NCBI GenBank assembly: GCA_964369165.1
Contig: CAYJFE010000061.1
Span: forward strand, 1 to 16,836
Origin: CAYJAZ01 sp964369165
GTDB taxonomy: Bacteria > Desulfobacterota > Desulfovibrionia > Desulfovibrionales > Desulfovibrionaceae
DNA length: 16,836 bases
Reading direction: 5' to 3'
Shown: piece after piece, positions 16,701 to 16,836 of the stretch
How the letters are laid out: each line of letters opens with the position of its first letter
Position numbering within the stretch: position 1 is the first letter of the stretch
Translations under genes and position numbers: made by a program
The notes under the pieces: model-generated
Databases searched by the model: none
The model's input: the letters and a program-made list of their open reading frames with translations, nothing else
Told to the model about the DNA's origin: nothing

Positions 16701-16836
16701 ATACATAGAAACAACTAAAAAGTTGGGAGAATATTACTTTGTATTTTATTTGTCTAGCTGCTATTCTTTAACAGGCGAAAGTAGTCTACTTGAAAAATAT
16801 TACACATACACTTTGGAACATAAAAATTTTTGGGCA
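13747..16836 (+). CDS. Very large helical-repeat protein, defence-island type (C-terminus outside window)
   Basis: An uninterrupted frame of 1,030 codons runs off the right edge; ATG with GAGGAA 7 bases upstream. The sequence is strongly helical, charged, without signal peptide or transmembrane segment. I see no P-loop, nuclease, protease or HEPN signature in this part. The N-terminus has a block NHANPDRYSQAAQSLREIFEKLPR (about residues 53-76), then helical segments with FWFDFLIDKNF near 255-265 and a patterned repeat array of HEAT/ARM-like character. The blocks MSDEEILSFINEW (about 668-680) and NWREARDNVIDYINELI (about 795-811) resemble, as I recall, the repeat arrays of large 1,100-1,300-aa proteins found in bacterial defence islands, some of which serve as sensors. 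That is resemblance only. A catalytic domain could still lie beyond the window. Its codon use (A/T-ending, many AAA and AAT) matches the neighbouring retron and DUF4209 genes rather than the transfer operon. Confidence 0.72.
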   Translation, partial: MSELIFSANQDNIIKLSECEKQVLSLLKREETEDIPVSKWYLGALYVINNHANPDRYSQAAQSLREIFEKLPRINNQLIKQANFKQYRKDIEELLSKAKSSSTLLESEEINADLVNLIKKLEEYIDRNKTLPSRSEQIYTYTTAVDPMSNFLSSNIDNKKRKHLQDVWSKFESIAHHQTPQKNVEEDFTKAFDAFNQIILDVLSPITAENQFEIQEILNKQEVSPEDKKKMVTLLSRKGANLNFLLENATQSFWFDFLIDKNFIIQPLDEDCTRKIVQFLHKIIEQEPKKVTDYVGTIKHISNPNTLFHIALLVTKIEDLSIAFTYKKHINNFIKCNNSFAVHEILSPLVEKWSVDEHGISKLLDILKFPLSFQADPEHKKKEEFFKKNKDDLRSILNPKPYLERWEYEQVVEKVVKPLAQKSPFNVAISLLKISNIMLNLKHFVSKDTDTYEDYSAIWCKNLSISKNRYENTEEFLLITALTFACEQVYTHQPEKIIELDQEIRKLSWRVFTRLRLHLYAKFLTEQTLPWISAYLLDYPYSNKSYDYELQQCIKNACEQFKEMLFTEAQLKSIISKILQGPPQKRLCDSAGNQLPQEICEQIKDSFHYKQLHPFYSVLPDETKTYYTSLHNKLNFELHDEDYLPPSYSKGGVVFPHSPKTFKEFKTMSDEEILSFINEWDNPKSWIENKDESEEDVFFETTHFALADEFKKYFIEIILQSDDKLNWWRSNYTKITRPIYISYLLKSFQESYKNNNSVRVNEGLELCNYILQHQDTKESSPDTTSSVSNVNPNWREARDNVIDYINELIKSKNTLILDYKEKLIALLEQVYTDFNYMLDTGKSFFYDEEKEDFYLEALNNTRSKCIETIIHFGVWLNENGESASVAELISILEKRINNLSQYPLTLPEYAVFAVKYSTLYKLNQEWTKQIQDIIFPSGDTRIWFASFSSLVRYCSPHKFYYDTLSEHFIYAINKVPNFLKNDQRVYIETTKKLGEYYFVFYLSSCYSLTGESSLLEKYYTYTLEHKNFWA

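Overview
The window joins two different kinds of DNA. The left part (about 1-9460, all on the minus strand) is a type IVB (Dot/Icm-like, IncI/R64-type) secretion/conjugation operon. The right part (about 9790-16836) is a visibly more AT-rich accessory or defence segment. Paired inner- and outer-membrane secretion components point to a Gram-negative proteobacterium-like host. The compact DotG and the absence of effector-type genes fit the conjugation apparatus of an integrative element or plasmid better than a Legionella-style effector injector. The species cannot be fixed from the sequence.

Layout, read leftward from 9456: a possible 41-codon leader ORF, then dotH (outer-membrane ring), dotG (VirB10-like channel), an icmC/dotE-like gene, icmD/dotP, dotI/icmL, dotO/icmB (ATPase), a traW/icmX-like exported protein, and the first 470 codons of dotA/traY running off the left edge. 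Gaps are 0-15 bases and two junctions overlap, so this is one operon. Its promoter is probably in the AT-rich stretch between 9457 and about 9600.

The centre of interest is a retron at 9794-11659. It has a sigma70-like promoter (perfect TTGACA), a predicted msr-msd RNA bounded by an 11-bp a1/a2 inverted repeat (9829-9839 and 9964-9974), and, 11 bases further on, a retron reverse transcriptase with all family hallmarks (NAxxH, YADD, VTG). This RT is fused to a C-terminal trypsin-like serine protease with an apparently intact His-Asp-Ser triad, so the RT and its presumed effector are one polypeptide.

Converging on the retron, with only 15 bases between the stop codons, is a 602-aa protein ending in the RNxxxHG motif of DUF4209, which is also an RX4H HEPN-ribonuclease-like motif. 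Divergent from that gene, a very large helical protein (at least 1,030 aa, no P-loop seen) runs off the right edge. Together these look like a defence island next to a conjugation operon. Whether the protease-retron, the HEPN-like protein and the large protein act together is a hypothesis, not something the sequence shows.
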